Translations under genes and position numbers: made by a program
DNA from: Nodularia sp. LEGE 06071
GTDB lineage: Bacteria > Cyanobacteriota > Cyanobacteriia > Cyanobacteriales > Nostocaceae
Assembly (NCBI RefSeq): GCF_015207755.1
Contig: NZ_JADEWH010000011.1
Span: 1 to 64,000 of the forward strand
Direction: 5' to 3'
Length of the DNA: 64,000 bases
The notes under the pieces: generated by a model
The model's database searches: none
Seen by the model: only the letters and a program-made list of their open reading frames with translations
Told to the model about the DNA's origin: nothing
Shown here: piece by piece, positions 36,299-47,288 of the stretch
How the letters are laid out: the number at the start of each line of letters is the position of its first letter
Numbering within the stretch: the stretch's first letter is position 1

Positions 36299-39199
36299 GT
36301 GGTACATTACCCGCCTCTTCCTAAATCAAGCCATTCACCGATGGTGAGTCAAAGGAGTCCCAAGTCAAGTAATTTCGCACAACGACATATTGGCCCTAAC
36401 TCTGATGACATCCAGCAAATGCTTGAGGTTTTGGGTTTACAAAATCTGGACTCCCTGATTGACAAAACAGTACCGCAGGGTATTCGACTCCAGAAAAGCC
36501 TCAAGTTACCACCAGCCCAAAGTGAGTATGCAGCACTGGCAAGATTAAAACAAATTGCTGCCAAAAATCAGGTGTGCCGTTCATATATCGGTACGGGATA
36601 CTACGACTGTATCACTCCCCCGGTCATTCAACGGAATATTCTGGAAAATCCTGGTTGGTATACAGCCTATACTCCCTATCAGCCAGAAATTGCCCAAGGA
36701 AGACTGGAAGCGCTGCTGAATTTTCAGACGATGATTATTGACCTCACAGGGTTGGAAATTGCCAATGCTTCCTTACTTGATGAAGCGACAGCCGCAGCCG
36801 AAGCTATGAGTCTCAGTTATGGTGTGTGCAAAAATCAGGCAAATGCTTATTTTGTCTCTGAGAATTGCCATCCCCAAACTATCGATGTGTTAAAAACTAG
36901 GGCTAAACCCTTGGGGATTAAGATCATTATCGGTGATCATCAGACATTTGATTTTGCTGAACCGATTTTTGGGGCTGTTCTGCAATATCCCGCCAGTGAT
37001 GGCACGATTTACGACTACCGCGCTTTTATTGAAAAAGCCCATGCTGAGGGTGCATTGGTGACGGTAGCGGCAGATCCTTTAAGTTTAACTTTACTCACGC
37101 CACCTGGAGAATTTGGGGCTGATATTGCTGTGGGCAGTACTCAGCGCTTTGGTATTCCCTTGGGGTTTGGGGGACCTCATGCGGCTTACTTCGCTACGAA
37201 AGCAGAGTATAAACGGCTGGTTCCAGGGCGAATTGTGGGAGTATCAAAAGATGCTCAAGGTAAACCCGCTTTACGTCTGGCTTTGCAAACCCGTGAACAG
37301 CACATTCGTAGAGAAAAAGCAACTAGTAATATCTGTACGGCACAGGTTTTATTGGCAGTGATGGCGAGTATGTACGCTGTATATCATGGTGCGGATGGTA
37401 TCAGGAATATTGCTGAGAATGTTCACCAGTTAACTGTCACTTTGGCAGCAGGATTGAAGCGGTTAGGATACAAGATTAATTCTGAACATTTCTTTGATAC
37501 GCTGCAAGTGGATTTAGGTACACAATCTGTCAAAGCTATTCTGGAAGCTTGTCAAGGGCGAAATATTAATCTGCGGATTTTCGATGCTACATCTGTGGGG
37601 ATTTCCTTAGACGAAACCACGACACCAGAAGATTTAATTGACCTCTGGCAGATTTTTGCAGGTACAGATCATCTTCCCTTTACCATAGAAGAATTACCCC
37701 CATCTTCTCACATCCCCTTCCCCCGTACCAGTAACTATCTGACTCATCCTGTATTCAATCGCTATCATTCAGAAACTGAGTTGTTGCGTTATCTGCATCA
37801 GCTAGAAACGAAGGATTTGTCTTTAACTACATCGATGATTCCTTTGGGTTCCTGCACAATGAAGTTGAATGCAACATCTGAGATGATTCCGGTGACTTGG
37901 GAGGAATTTGGCAAGATTCATCCTTTTGCGCCACCGTCACAAACACGGGGTTATCAAATTCTGTTCCAGCAACTTGAGGCATGGTTGGCTGAAATTACGG
38001 GATTTGCAGGAGTTTCTCTCCAACCTAATGCTGGTTCTCAAGGGGAATACGCAGGACTTTTAGTGATTCGGCAATATCACGAAACTCGTGGGGAAGGACA
38101 CCGCAATATCTGTTTGATTCCGGAATCAGCACATGGAACTAATCCAGCTAGTGCGGTGATGTGCGGCATGAAGGTGGTGGCTGTGGCTTGTGATAAATTC
38201 GGTAATATTGACCTAGATGATTTGCAAGGGAAGGCTGAAAAACACAGTCAGCAACTGGCGGCTTTAATGGTGACTTATCCTTCAACTCACGGTGTGTTTG
38301 AGGAAGGAATTCAGGAAATCTGCGCTGTTGTGCATAGTCACGGTGGACAAGTTTATATGGATGGGGCGAATATGAATGCCCAAGTGGGTATTTGCCGTCC
38401 TGGCGATATTGGCGCGGATGTCTGTCATTTAAATCTGCACAAAACTTTTTGTATTCCTCATGGTGGCGGGGGCCCTGGTATGGGACCGATTGGTGTGGCG
38501 GAACATCTTGTACCGTTCCTTCCTGGACATCCTGTTGTACCTAAGACTCAGCATTCTCAGATTGGGGCGATCGCAGCTGCGCCTTGGGGTAGTGCTAGTA
38601 TTTTAGTGATTTCCTGGATGTACATTGCCATGATGGGTGCTGAGGGTTTGACTGATGCAACGAAGGTGGCAATTCTCAATGCTAATTACATCGCCCACAG
38701 ACTCAGTGATTACTATCCGGTGCTGTATAAGGGGAAAAATGATTTAGTTGCCCATGAGTGTATTTTAGATTTGCGATCGCTCAAAAAATCTGCGAGTATC
38801 GAAATCGATGATATTGCCAAGCGGCTGATAGATTATGGTTTCCATGCGCCGACTGTCTCTTGGCCTGTGGCTGGTACTATTATGGTGGAACCGACGGAAA
38901 GCGAGTCTAAGGAGGAGTTAGACCGTTTCTGTGATGCGTTGATTGCTATTCGTGGGGAAATCTCGGCAATTGAATCAGGAAAGATGGATATTCAAGATAA
39001 TCTCTTGAAGAATGCACCTCATACTGCCCAAAGTTTGATTGTGGGTGAATGGAATCACGGCTATTCTCGTGAACAAGCTGCTTACCCTGCGCCTTGGACG
39101 CGTGAACATAAGTTCTGGCCGAGTGTGGGAAGAGTTGATGCGGCGTTTGGCGATCGCAATTTTGTTTGTTCTTGTCTGCCAATGGAAGCTTATCAGTGA
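36299..39199 (+). CDS. gcvP: Glycine dehydrogenase (decarboxylating), P protein
   Basis: 966 residues from GTG 36299. An ATG at 36341 ([20 protein letters not shown]) is an alternative; both precede the conserved FAQRHIGP. Homodimer-type P protein with two aminotransferase-like halves. PLP Lys is in [20 protein letters not shown], with the glycine-rich [10 protein letters not shown] loop and the N-terminal [14 protein letters not shown]. It decarboxylates glycine and loads aminomethyl onto GcvH. The lipoamide dehydrogenase subunit is not in this window, as is usual. Confidence 0.97.
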   Translation: MVHYPPLPKSSHSPMVSQRSPKSSNFAQRHIGPNSDDIQQMLEVLGLQNLDSLIDKTVPQGIRLQKSLKLPPAQSEYAALARLKQIAAKNQVCRSYIGTGYYDCITPPVIQRNILENPGWYTAYTPYQPEIAQGRLEALLNFQTMIIDLTGLEIANASLLDEATAAAEAMSLSYGVCKNQANAYFVSENCHPQTIDVLKTRAKPLGIKIIIGDHQTFDFAEPIFGAVLQYPASDGTIYDYRAFIEKAHAEGALVTVAADPLSLTLLTPPGEFGADIAVGSTQRFGIPLGFGGPHAAYFATKAEYKRLVPGRIVGVSKDAQGKPALRLALQTREQHIRREKATSNICTAQVLLAVMASMYAVYHGADGIRNIAENVHQLTVTLAAGLKRLGYKINSEHFFDTLQVDLGTQSVKAILEACQGRNINLRIFDATSVGISLDETTTPEDLIDLWQIFAGTDHLPFTIEELPPSSHIPFPRTSNYLTHPVFNRYHSETELLRYLHQLETKDLSLTTSMIPLGSCTMKLNATSEMIPVTWEEFGKIHPFAPPSQTRGYQILFQQLEAWLAEITGFAGVSLQPNAGSQGEYAGLLVIRQYHETRGEGHRNICLIPESAHGTNPASAVMCGMKVVAVACDKFGNIDLDDLQGKAEKHSQQLAALMVTYPSTHGVFEEGIQEICAVVHSHGGQVYMDGANMNAQVGICRPGDIGADVCHLNLHKTFCIPHGGGGPGMGPIGVAEHLVPFLPGHPVVPKTQHSQIGAIAAAPWGSASILVISWMYIAMMGAEGLTDATKVAILNANYIAHRLSDYYPVLYKGKNDLVAHECILDLRSLKKSASIEIDDIAKRLIDYGFHAPTVSWPVAGTIMVEPTESESKEELDRFCDALIAIRGEISAIESGKMDIQDNLLKNAPHTAQSLIVGEWNHGYSREQAAYPAPWTREHKFWPSVGRVDAAFGDRNFVCSCLPMEAYQ

Positions 39200-39464
39200 A
39201 CAGTGAACAGTTATCAGTTATCAGTCAAGAGAGATAATTGGGTTTAACTCCCGGACTATATCGGCGTTAAATCCACAAAAAGCGTTGGTGGCGGGTCTAA
39301 ATCCCCCACCATCGGCCTTCCTAAATGTTCACTGATTTCAGAGAAATTACGGATGAACCCTGTTAAACTTTCAGTAGGGAGTATCTCAAATGTGTAAAAA
39401 TAAAGAAAGTCAAATTATTTGCAATTGTCCATCGCGAATAATCTAGTAAAAGTCGGCAGAAATA

Positions 39465-42400
39465 ATGAATTGGGATCACTTGGTGGCAATGATCGCTCTC
39501 CAGATCCGTCAATCCTTAGACCTGGCTACGATTTTACAAACCACTGCGGACGAAGTGCATCAACTTCTTAAGTGCGATCGCGTACTACTATATCAATTTG
39601 ACCCTGATTGGAGCGGTCAGGTGGTGGTGGAAGCCGTTGCCGATCCCCAGTGGTCGTTGTTGAATCGGGTGGTACATGATACCTGTTTTGAGTCCTGCTG
39701 GCTGGAATCCTATCAAGAAAAGCAGATCCGCGCGATCGCTGATGTTGCTGCTGCCAACCTCACCCCCTGCCATGCCGAATTTCTGACCGGATTTCAGGTC
39801 AAAGCCAACCTGGTGGTTCCAGTGCTGTGTACATCCCAGCTTTGGGGGTTGTTAATTGTCCATAACTGTACGGCTCCTCGCCCATGGCCAGATGCAGAAA
39901 TTGCTGGTGTGCAACAAATTGCCGTTCATCTGGGCATCGCAATTCATCAAGCGGGCTTGGTGGCTCAGTTGCAAGCTGCAAACGCGGATTTGGAAGCTCA
40001 GGTCGCAACTCGCACCCAGGAACTAGAACAGGCTAATCAGCAACTTTTAGCCAAAGTAGAGGAGTGCAACGAAGTCGCGATCGCATTGCACCAACGGGAA
40101 ACCTTTTTGCACCAGGTTCTTGATAGTCTGTTTACCTTTGTCTGGGTGTTAACCCCCGATGGGGTGTTGATCGAGTCCAACCAAGCTCCCTTGGATGTCG
40201 CTGGCATAACTGAGGATGTAATTGGCAAGCCCTTTGCTGATGCTTACTGGTGGTGCTACTCCTCAGAGGCACAGGCACAAATTCGTGAGGCCATCGCCCA
40301 AGCCCAGCAAGGAAATTCCGTGCGATTTGATATTCCGGTGCAGGTGCGGGGAGGCGATCGCATCATTATCGATTTTTCCCTCAATCCCCTCCGCGACGCT
40401 ACTGGAAAAATCACTCATCTGATTCCCTCTGGCATTAATATCACTAAACGCAAACAAGCAGAAATTGCCCTGCGCCAAGGCCGAGACGAACGGTTTCAAC
40501 TGGCGGCGATTGTGGAATCTTCCCAGGATGCCATCATTAGCAAAACCTTTGATGGCATGATCACCAGTTGGAATCAGGCGGCAGAAAGATTATTTGGCTA
40601 CACCGCCTCGGAGGTAATCGGTCAGTATGTGACGGGAATGATTCCACCAGAGCGCCAGTCGGAAGCCGAATTGATTTTACAGCGCATCCACCGAGGGGAG
40701 TGGGTTGATACCTACCAAACCCAACGGTTACATAAGGATGGCAGCTTAGTAGATGTAGGATTAACCATTTCCCCGATTCGGGACGAAAACGGTGTGGTAA
40801 TTGGCACATCGAAAATTGCCAGGGATATTCGCGATCGCCAACGTCTGGAAGCTGAACGAAACCAAGCCGAACTTCAGCTGCGCCAGAGCAACGCCCAACT
40901 TGAAGATTTCTTTGACAATGCCAGCGACCTGATCCAGAGCGTCTCTTTGCAGGATGGGCGGTTTCTCTATGTGAACCGCCTATGGCTGACCACCCTGGGC
41001 TACGAGCGCGATGAACTTGCCGCTTTGACTATCTTTAACTTGATTGCCCCTGAGTGTCTACCAGATTATCAAAGGATATTTCAGGAATTGCAATCGGGAG
41101 CAATTGACCATGTTGAGCCACTGGAAATTGCCTTTGTCAGTAAAACAGGAAAAAAGATTCTCCTGGAAGGTAGTCTCAATGTCCGCTGTGAAGCAGGGAT
41201 ACCCATTGCCACCCGCGCCATCTTGCGGGATGAGACAGCGCAACGCCAGGTGGAAAAAACTCTCCAGGAGCAAACAACGATACTCCGCATCTTCTATGAA
41301 TCTTCGCCCCTAATCCTGGGAGTGGTGGAATTATCAGACAATGACATTCTCCATACATACCATAACCCAACCAACCTCAAGTTTTTTGGGGTTTCTCCCG
41401 AAGCCCTCGACCACAAATGGGCTAGTGAAATTGGAGTTCCACCAGAGCATATCCAACTTTGGTTGTTTCACTACCACCAAAGCCAGGAGATGCAAAAGCC
41501 GGTTCAATTTGAATATGAACATGAAACGGAGGCTCAGACTTACTGGTTGTTAGCCGCAGTTCAATTTATCGGCATTGCCAACAGTGGGCGATCGCAATTT
41601 TCCTATACAGTGCAAGATATTACTGAACGCAAACAACTGGAAATTGAGCATCAGCGTGCAGAAGCTATGCAGCGTCAGGCGGAACAAGTCAGTCATGAAC
41701 TCAAACTCCTGGAGAATATCTTAGATATCATCCTGGCGGGCTATTGGGATTGGGATATTCAGGAAAATCAAGAATACCTCAGCCCCGGCTTTAAACGGAT
41801 GTTTGGCTATGATGCTCACGAACTCCCCAATTCACCACAAACCTGGCAAAAACTGATCTTTCCAGAGGATTTAACCAGGGTCTTAGCCTGTTTTGAGCAA
41901 CATATTCAAAGTCGTGGGCAGATTCCCTACTACAACGAAGTCAGATATCGTCACAAGGATGGCTCAACGGTTTGGGTGATGTGTTCAGGACAAGTGATTG
42001 AGTGGGATAACGAAGGCAATCCCATGCGGATAATTGGTTGTCATATTGACATTACTGATCGCAAACAATCAGAAAATAACCTCCGCCACATTAACCTGGT
42101 ATTAGAAAACGCTGTGGAAGGAATTGCCCGCTTAGATACTACTGGGCGATACATCAGCGTTAACCGCGCCTATGCTGAGATTTGTAGCTATGAACGTGAT
42201 GAATTAATCGGTCAGGGATGGAAGGTGACAGTTTATCCAGAGGATTTACCTGCTCTGGAATCGGCCTATGAAACCATGCTGCAAACGGGCAAGGTAAATG
42301 TTGAAGCCAGAGGGGTGCGTCAGGATGGCTCTCTGTTTTACAAGCAGGTGATCATGATTACAGACCACGATGACCAGGGCGCATTCATCGGGCATTACTG

Positions 42401-44234
42401 TTTGATGAAAGATATCAGCGATCGCAAACAGGCAGAACTCGCCTTACAGCAAAGTGAATCCCGCTATCGCAACATCATTGAAACCACTCTGGAAGGGGTG
42501 TGGATGCTGGATGCAGATGGTAAAACCACCTTTGTCAACCAGAGGATGGCAACCATGCTGGGTTACACTGAGTCCGAGATGAAAGACACCACGCTCATAG
42601 ATTTCATTGCTCCGGGTGACCTCCCCCAAGCCCAAAGTTATCTGCAAAGGCGACGAGAAGGCATTGAGGAACAGCATTCCTTCAAGTTTAAGCGCCAGGA
42701 CGGAACTGATCTGTGGGCGATCATCTCAGCAACACTGTTGTTAGATGACCACGGCAAGTTCATGGGGATAACTGGTTTACTCACCGACATTACCGAACTC
42801 GTCACTGTTCAAGATGCACTCAAAACCTCGAAAATGCAACTCAGTAGTGTTTTAAATAGTTCCTTGGATGGCATCATGGCGTTTCGTGCCTTACGCGATG
42901 ACCAAGGCATGATCATCGACTTTGAGTGGCTGTTGAGCAATCCCACCGCCTACTCCCTTGTGGGACGACAAGTAGATGACCTGATTGGGAAGCGGCTGTT
43001 GCAGGAACTTCCTGGCAATCGAGATGAGGGTTTGTTTGATCTCTATGTTCACGTGGTGAAAACTGGCGAGCCAATTCAGCGAGAGTTTTACTATAACCAG
43101 GATGGGCTTGAGTCTTGGTTTGAAAATATTGCGGTCAAATTGGGAGATGGCTTTGCTGTCACCTTTCGCGATGTGACGCTGATCAAAAAATCAGAACTGG
43201 CGCTCAAACTGGTGAATCAACAACTGAAAGAGCGTGTTGCTGACCTTGATCAACGCCATGCCGAAATGTTGATCTTGAGCGAAATCAGCGATTTTCTGCA
43301 AGCCTGTCTGACAGTAGCAGAAGCCTGTGCCGCCCTCAGCAGCTTGGTGGAATCCCTCTTCCCTGGCTGTACAGGGGGAGTGTTTGTTACCAATCCGTCT
43401 CGTAACCGATTGGAGATGCTGTCCTCTTGGGGAGATTCCCTCCAATCTGCACCCGACTTTCACCCCAAGGATTGCTGGGCATTGCGGCGGGGGCGATTGC
43501 ATACCTGCGACCACCATCGGTCGGGGCTACGCTGCCAGCATATCCCGGCAAATGAAGCGATAGCCATTACCCTCTGCATCCCCATGATTGCCCAGGGTGA
43601 GACTTTGGGTTTGTTCTACCTCAGTACCGATACACCTACCGCCCTACCCGACGCTAAACGACAGATGGCGCGTACTGTTGCCGAACAGGTAGCACTGGCG
43701 ATCGCTAACCTCAATCTTCGGGAAACCTTACAACATCAGAGCATCCGCGATCCTCTCACTGGTTTATTTAACCGACGGTATCTGGAAGAAGTCCTGAAAC
43801 AAGAAATTGATCGCGCCCAACGTAAGCAACACTCAATCGGTGTGGTGATGATTGATGTGGATCACTTTAAGCGATTCAATGATACCTACGGTCATGATGC
43901 CGGGGACTATGTGCTGCAAACCATTGGCGCACTACTGAAAGAAAGGGTGCGTGGGTCAGATATTGCCTGTCGCTATGGGGGAGAAGAAATGACCCTGGTT
44001 CTGCCGGAATCTTCCCTAGAGGAAACCACTATTAAGGCAGAAGCAATTCGAGAGGCGATCGCCAAACTGACTCTTGCTTACAACGGAAAGCATTTGGGCA
44101 ACCTTACCATATCACTCGGCATTGCAGGCTTCCCAAAGCACGGCACCACAGGCATAGCCCTGATACAAGCTGCTGATGCTGCCCTCTACCGTGCCAAAGC
44201 CGCCGGACGTAATCAAGTTGTAGTTGCACCATAA
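39465..44234 (+). CDS. DXCF cyanobacteriochrome-multi-PAS-GAF-GGDEF diguanylate cyclase
   Basis: 1589 residues. An N-terminal GAF (about 15-165) carries both marks of a DXCF cyanobacteriochrome: DTCF with Cys74, and the canonical bilin Cys102-His103 in LTPCHAEFL, followed by VKANLVVPVL and LWGLLIVHN. A coiled coil and eight PAS/PAC units follow (to about 1225), several ending in DITxRKQ. Then come a second GAF (about 1240-1400) and a GGDEF domain (about 1410-1589). The active-site signature is GGEEM (1505-1509), with the product-inhibition RxxD (RGSD, 1496-1499) intact. Predicted role: blue/green or similar short-wavelength light controls c-di-GMP synthesis. Soluble, no membrane segment. Gene GC content looks higher than that of its neighbours. 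An insertion sequence lies 88 nt downstream. Confidence 0.93.
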   Translation: MNWDHLVAMIALQIRQSLDLATILQTTADEVHQLLKCDRVLLYQFDPDWSGQVVVEAVADPQWSLLNRVVHDTCFESCWLESYQEKQIRAIADVAAANLTPCHAEFLTGFQVKANLVVPVLCTSQLWGLLIVHNCTAPRPWPDAEIAGVQQIAVHLGIAIHQAGLVAQLQAANADLEAQVATRTQELEQANQQLLAKVEECNEVAIALHQRETFLHQVLDSLFTFVWVLTPDGVLIESNQAPLDVAGITEDVIGKPFADAYWWCYSSEAQAQIREAIAQAQQGNSVRFDIPVQVRGGDRIIIDFSLNPLRDATGKITHLIPSGINITKRKQAEIALRQGRDERFQLAAIVESSQDAIISKTFDGMITSWNQAAERLFGYTASEVIGQYVTGMIPPERQSEAELILQRIHRGEWVDTYQTQRLHKDGSLVDVGLTISPIRDENGVVIGTSKIARDIRDRQRLEAERNQAELQLRQSNAQLEDFFDNASDLIQSVSLQDGRFLYVNRLWLTTLGYERDELAALTIFNLIAPECLPDYQRIFQELQSGAIDHVEPLEIAFVSKTGKKILLEGSLNVRCEAGIPIATRAILRDETAQRQVEKTLQEQTTILRIFYESSPLILGVVELSDNDILHTYHNPTNLKFFGVSPEALDHKWASEIGVPPEHIQLWLFHYHQSQEMQKPVQFEYEHETEAQTYWLLAAVQFIGIANSGRSQFSYTVQDITERKQLEIEHQRAEAMQRQAEQVSHELKLLENILDIILAGYWDWDIQENQEYLSPGFKRMFGYDAHELPNSPQTWQKLIFPEDLTRVLACFEQHIQSRGQIPYYNEVRYRHKDGSTVWVMCSGQVIEWDNEGNPMRIIGCHIDITDRKQSENNLRHINLVLENAVEGIARLDTTGRYISVNRAYAEICSYERDELIGQGWKVTVYPEDLPALESAYETMLQTGKVNVEARGVRQDGSLFYKQVIMITDHDDQGAFIGHYCLMKDISDRKQAELALQQSESRYRNIIETTLEGVWMLDADGKTTFVNQRMATMLGYTESEMKDTTLIDFIAPGDLPQAQSYLQRRREGIEEQHSFKFKRQDGTDLWAIISATLLLDDHGKFMGITGLLTDITELVTVQDALKTSKMQLSSVLNSSLDGIMAFRALRDDQGMIIDFEWLLSNPTAYSLVGRQVDDLIGKRLLQELPGNRDEGLFDLYVHVVKTGEPIQREFYYNQDGLESWFENIAVKLGDGFAVTFRDVTLIKKSELALKLVNQQLKERVADLDQRHAEMLILSEISDFLQACLTVAEACAALSSLVESLFPGCTGGVFVTNPSRNRLEMLSSWGDSLQSAPDFHPKDCWALRRGRLHTCDHHRSGLRCQHIPANEAIAITLCIPMIAQGETLGLFYLSTDTPTALPDAKRQMARTVAEQVALAIANLNLRETLQHQSIRDPLTGLFNRRYLEEVLKQEIDRAQRKQHSIGVVMIDVDHFKRFNDTYGHDAGDYVLQTIGALLKERVRGSDIACRYGGEEMTLVLPESSLEETTIKAEAIREAIAKLTLAYNGKHLGNLTISLGIAGFPKHGTTGIALIQAADAALYRAKAAGRNQVVVAP

Positions 44235-44322
44235 TCGGGATTGAGCGCTGATTAAACTCAGCTTTGTTACAGCTATTTTCAGCTAAATGAACTACATCTT
44301 TATATCTCACGCATTGGCGCTA

Positions 44323-45200
44323 GGGCGTGTTTTCAAACTGGTTGTATCCTAAGAAATAGGCGATCGCGTTGTAGTGATGATGAATAGACCAGACTTAAGC
44401 AACGAACAGTGGGAGAGGTTAAAACCGTTACTACCACCAGAAAAGCCACCAACAGGGAAGCCAAATAATGACCACCGCACAGTTGTGAATGGCATTCTTT
44501 GGATACTGAGAACAGGCGCACCGTGGCGGGATATACCAGAACGTTATGGAAAGTGGCAGAGTGTGGCCACAAGGTTTTACCGATGGCAAAAAAATGGAAT
44601 CTGGAATCAAATCTTAGAACATCTACAAGCAAGCGCTGACGAACAAGGAAAGCTTGATTGGGAGGTTCATTACGTTGATGGAACAGTGATCCGCGCCCAC
44701 CAACACGCAGCTGGTGGAAAAAAAGGGGCGCAGAAGAGGAGAAACTAGGTCGAACACGCGGTGGGTTTAGTACAAAAATACACATACGTTGTGAAGGTAA
44801 AGGTAAACCCATAACGTTTATTCTCAGCCCTGGACAAAGAAACGAGTCCATTTTTCTAGAACAATTGATGGAACAAGGAGCAGTCAAGCGTTCTGGGCGT
44901 GGTCGTCCACGTTTACGCCCTTTACGATTAGTCGGAGATAAAGGGTACACGGGTCGGAGAATACGTAATTACCTTCGCCGCCGTGGTATCCGTCTCACCA
45001 TTCCACGACTCTCAAATGAACCGCGACGCGGCCCTTTTAACCGTGAAATCTACCGTCAACGCAACATTGTCGAACGCGCTATCAACAGACTCAAACAATT
45101 TCGCCGCATTGCCACCCGATATGAAAAACTTGCAGCCAATTATACAGCTATGATTACGATCGCCTGCATTTTGTTGTGGTTATAGTTTGAAAACACGCCC
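44323..45200 (+). mobile_element. Complete IS5-family (IS427-like) insertion sequence, 878 bp
   Basis: Perfect 17-bp terminal inverted repeats GGGCGTGTTTTCAAACT / AGTTTGAAAACACGCCC. Flanks are C-TA and TA-G, so the target was CTAG with a TA duplication, as in the IS427 group. It holds one two-frame transposase. Inserted downstream of the diguanylate cyclase gene without breaking it. Confidence 0.92.
44374..45185 (+). CDS. IS5-family transposase, ORFA/ORFB joined by -1 frameshift
   Basis: ORFA runs 44374-44748 and ORFB continues in the -1 frame to 45185. The overlap holds a slippery run of seven A followed by four G (44718-44728). Slipping there gives continuous sequence through EEEKLGRTRGGFSTKIHIRC and GKPITFILSPGQRNES, the normal IS5 core. 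DDE residues: Asp in HYVDGTVIRAHQ, Asp in LVGDKGYTGRRIRNYL, Glu in RNIVERAINRLKQFRRIATR. Total about 270 residues, full length for the group. Everything needed for cut-and-paste transposition seems intact; the frameshift would keep transposase levels low. Confidence 0.9.
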
Positions 45201-45333
45201 TAGCCTCTCCCTTTGGGGGTTTTAAGATTGTTAAGAATTTTGTGGGTAATGGATAGCTTTGTCAAGGCGAGGGGAGTTTTTTAATTTTTATCACGCAGAG
45301 GCGCAGAGACGCAGAGGAGGAGGAAGAGATGAG

Positions 45334-46206
45334 CTAAATTTTTGGAATTCGCTCTAGTTCTGTTTTTATGGATAGGGGTTGATACCCTAATGCAAAGGCT
45401 TTGGCACTATCTAAGGATACGTCGGCGGGTCTGGGTGCTGCCATTTTTACGTCTTGCTGTTGGCAACTTTTGAGTCCGGTTTCTGGGAGTTGGAATACTT
45501 CTACTAGTAATTTGCCGAAATCGTAGCGCGAAATTCGCTCTTTTCCTCCCAGGTGAATGTAGCCGTTGATTTTTTCTAATGCTAATAAAATGCCTTTAGC
45601 GGCTGTGATTCCACTAACTGGGGTGCGAAATTCATCTGTGAATAATTTTAATTCTTTGCCCTCTTTTAAGGTTTGGATAAATGGTTGCATAAAGCTTTTG
45701 GCTGTGGGTGTTTCTCTACCAAACATTAAGGGCATTCGACACACTGCTGTCATGGGATATCGTTCTAACATTCCTATTTCTGCCATGACTTTTTGTTCGC
45801 CGTAAGTATTGACAGGAGACACAGAATCTGTTTCTTTATAGGGTGCATTTAAACCATCAAAAACTAGGTCTGTTGATGTGAAGGCGCAAGGTATGGCATA
45901 ATCTGCACAAAGTCCGGCAATATTACAGGATGCGGTGACGTTAATTGTCTGGGTTTCTTGGGGATGGGTTTGACAATAATTAGGTTGCGATCCCGCGGCT
46001 GTATGAATGACTGCATTGGGGCTGATATCATTGAAGAGGCGCTTTAAGTCTGAAAAATCTGTTAAGTCTACTGGGAGGATTTTGATTCCTGGCAATTCTA
46101 GAGAATGGGTGCAATAAGTACCATAAACTTCCCATTCTTGTTTGGCTAGTTGGCAAAGATGCCACCCTAAAAAACCACTAGCTCCGGTGATTAAGATTTT
46201 TTTCAT
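45334..46206 (-). CDS. RmlD-like NAD(P)-dependent sugar-nucleotide reductase (SDR)
   Basis: 290 residues. Rossmann motif ITGASGFLGWHLCQLA, VIHTAAGSQPNYCQ, the Ser/Thr in FTSTDLVFDG, and catalytic Tyr-x3-Lys in NTYGEQKVMAE. This order fits dTDP-4-dehydrorhamnose reductase relatives, which reduce a 4-keto sugar nucleotide for surface polysaccharide. The exact substrate is not known, and no rmlABC genes are nearby. The TPR gene ends 21 nt into its upstream region on the same strand. Confidence 0.88.
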   Translation of the reverse strand: MKKILITGASGFLGWHLCQLAKQEWEVYGTYCTHSLELPGIKILPVDLTDFSDLKRLFNDISPNAVIHTAAGSQPNYCQTHPQETQTINVTASCNIAGLCADYAIPCAFTSTDLVFDGLNAPYKETDSVSPVNTYGEQKVMAEIGMLERYPMTAVCRMPLMFGRETPTAKSFMQPFIQTLKEGKELKLFTDEFRTPVSGITAAKGILLALEKINGYIHLGGKERISRYDFGKLLVEVFQLPETGLKSCQQQDVKMAAPRPADVSLDSAKAFALGYQPLSIKTELERIPKI

Positions 46207-46226
46207 TTCGCGGAGTATGATACACT

Positions 46227-47006
46227 CTACAATGATTGCTGAATAATTTTTTGAAACTGCTGCTTATTACGCACTTTATCAAAGTCTGGGTCAGTTTTTG
46301 CTAACTCTTCATACTTCCCAGGAATCAGTTGCATGGCTTTTTGCAGGTTCTCAATTGTTAAGTCAACATTTTCTTGTAAGGCATAAGCACAGGCTTTATT
46401 ATAATAGGCTTGATGCTTGTCCGGCTGAAGGGCGATCGCCTGATTATAAGATACTAATGCTTCTGGGTATTTTTGCATTTTTGTCAGGACAATTCCTCGG
46501 TTAATCCAGGCTTCGTGTTTGTTTGGCTGAAGAGCGATCGCTTGATCGTATGATGCTAATGCTTCTAAATGTTTTTGCAATGCTGTTAAGGCATTACCCC
46601 GGTTATACCAAGCTTCATCTTTATCGGGTTTTAGTGCGATCGCCTGATCATAAGATGCCAATGCTTCTTCGTATTGCTGCAATGATATCAGAGCATTGCC
46701 ACGATTTATCCAAGTGTCAGGATTCTTCGGTTGGACAGTGATCGCTTTGTCATATACTTGAACAGCATCTTGGTAATGTTGCGTGTCTAGTAAACTATTG
46801 CCTTCATGAAATAAATTTTGCGCTTTTTGGGTGGCTTTAGCTTCTGTTAGTAACTGAGCAACATTAATTTCTTGTACTACTTGCGTAGCATATTTTGTTG
46901 ATGTTCCTGTGCCATTACCACAGCCAAACGTGAAAAAACTCATCACACTAGAGGCAACTAAGCAACGCCAAAAAACCATGCTATACCTACAAAACTCATA
47001 GAACAA
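46227..47006 (-). CDS. Exported TPR-repeat protein
   Basis: 259 residues. An N-terminal hydrophobic stretch (WRCLVASSVMSFFTFGCGNG) looks like a signal peptide with a possible lipobox Cys. From about residue 60 there are four near-identical TPR units (NPDTWINRGNALISLQQYEE and ALASYDQAIALKPDKDEAWY style) and a degenerate C-terminal one. TPRs are protein-protein interaction scaffolds. The first gene of a leftward pair with the RmlD-like gene; whether the pairing is functional is unknown. Periplasmic or membrane-anchored is inferred. Confidence 0.88.
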   Translation of the reverse strand: MFYEFCRYSMVFWRCLVASSVMSFFTFGCGNGTGTSTKYATQVVQEINVAQLLTEAKATQKAQNLFHEGNSLLDTQHYQDAVQVYDKAITVQPKNPDTWINRGNALISLQQYEEALASYDQAIALKPDKDEAWYNRGNALTALQKHLEALASYDQAIALQPNKHEAWINRGIVLTKMQKYPEALVSYNQAIALQPDKHQAYYNKACAYALQENVDLTIENLQKAMQLIPGKYEELAKTDPDFDKVRNKQQFQKIIQQSL

Positions 47007-47288
47007 TGTTCAAACACTTTGAAATTTTATAATACTATCAAAAAACATTAAATTTTTGCATTAATTTTTGCTGATCTGGAAAATTAACTAGCGCCATTAG
47101 CGTAACGCGGAGCCTCTCGTAGACAAAGGCTTGAGGCGTTATGGGCTACGCGCACGTTTTTCTACAGTTCAGTGCATCTATGGCTACACCACACAAGCTA
47201 TCATACAGAATTGGTATAAAGCAGTAACTACGAGTCAGGAATTTATATCCCACAAATCTCAACCTGTTGGGTAAAAATAGTAAGCATA

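Noticed and set aside
44333-44950. 205-codon minus-strand ORF inside the insertion sequence
   Set aside because: Antisense of the IS5 transposase, which has clear family motifs on the plus strand.
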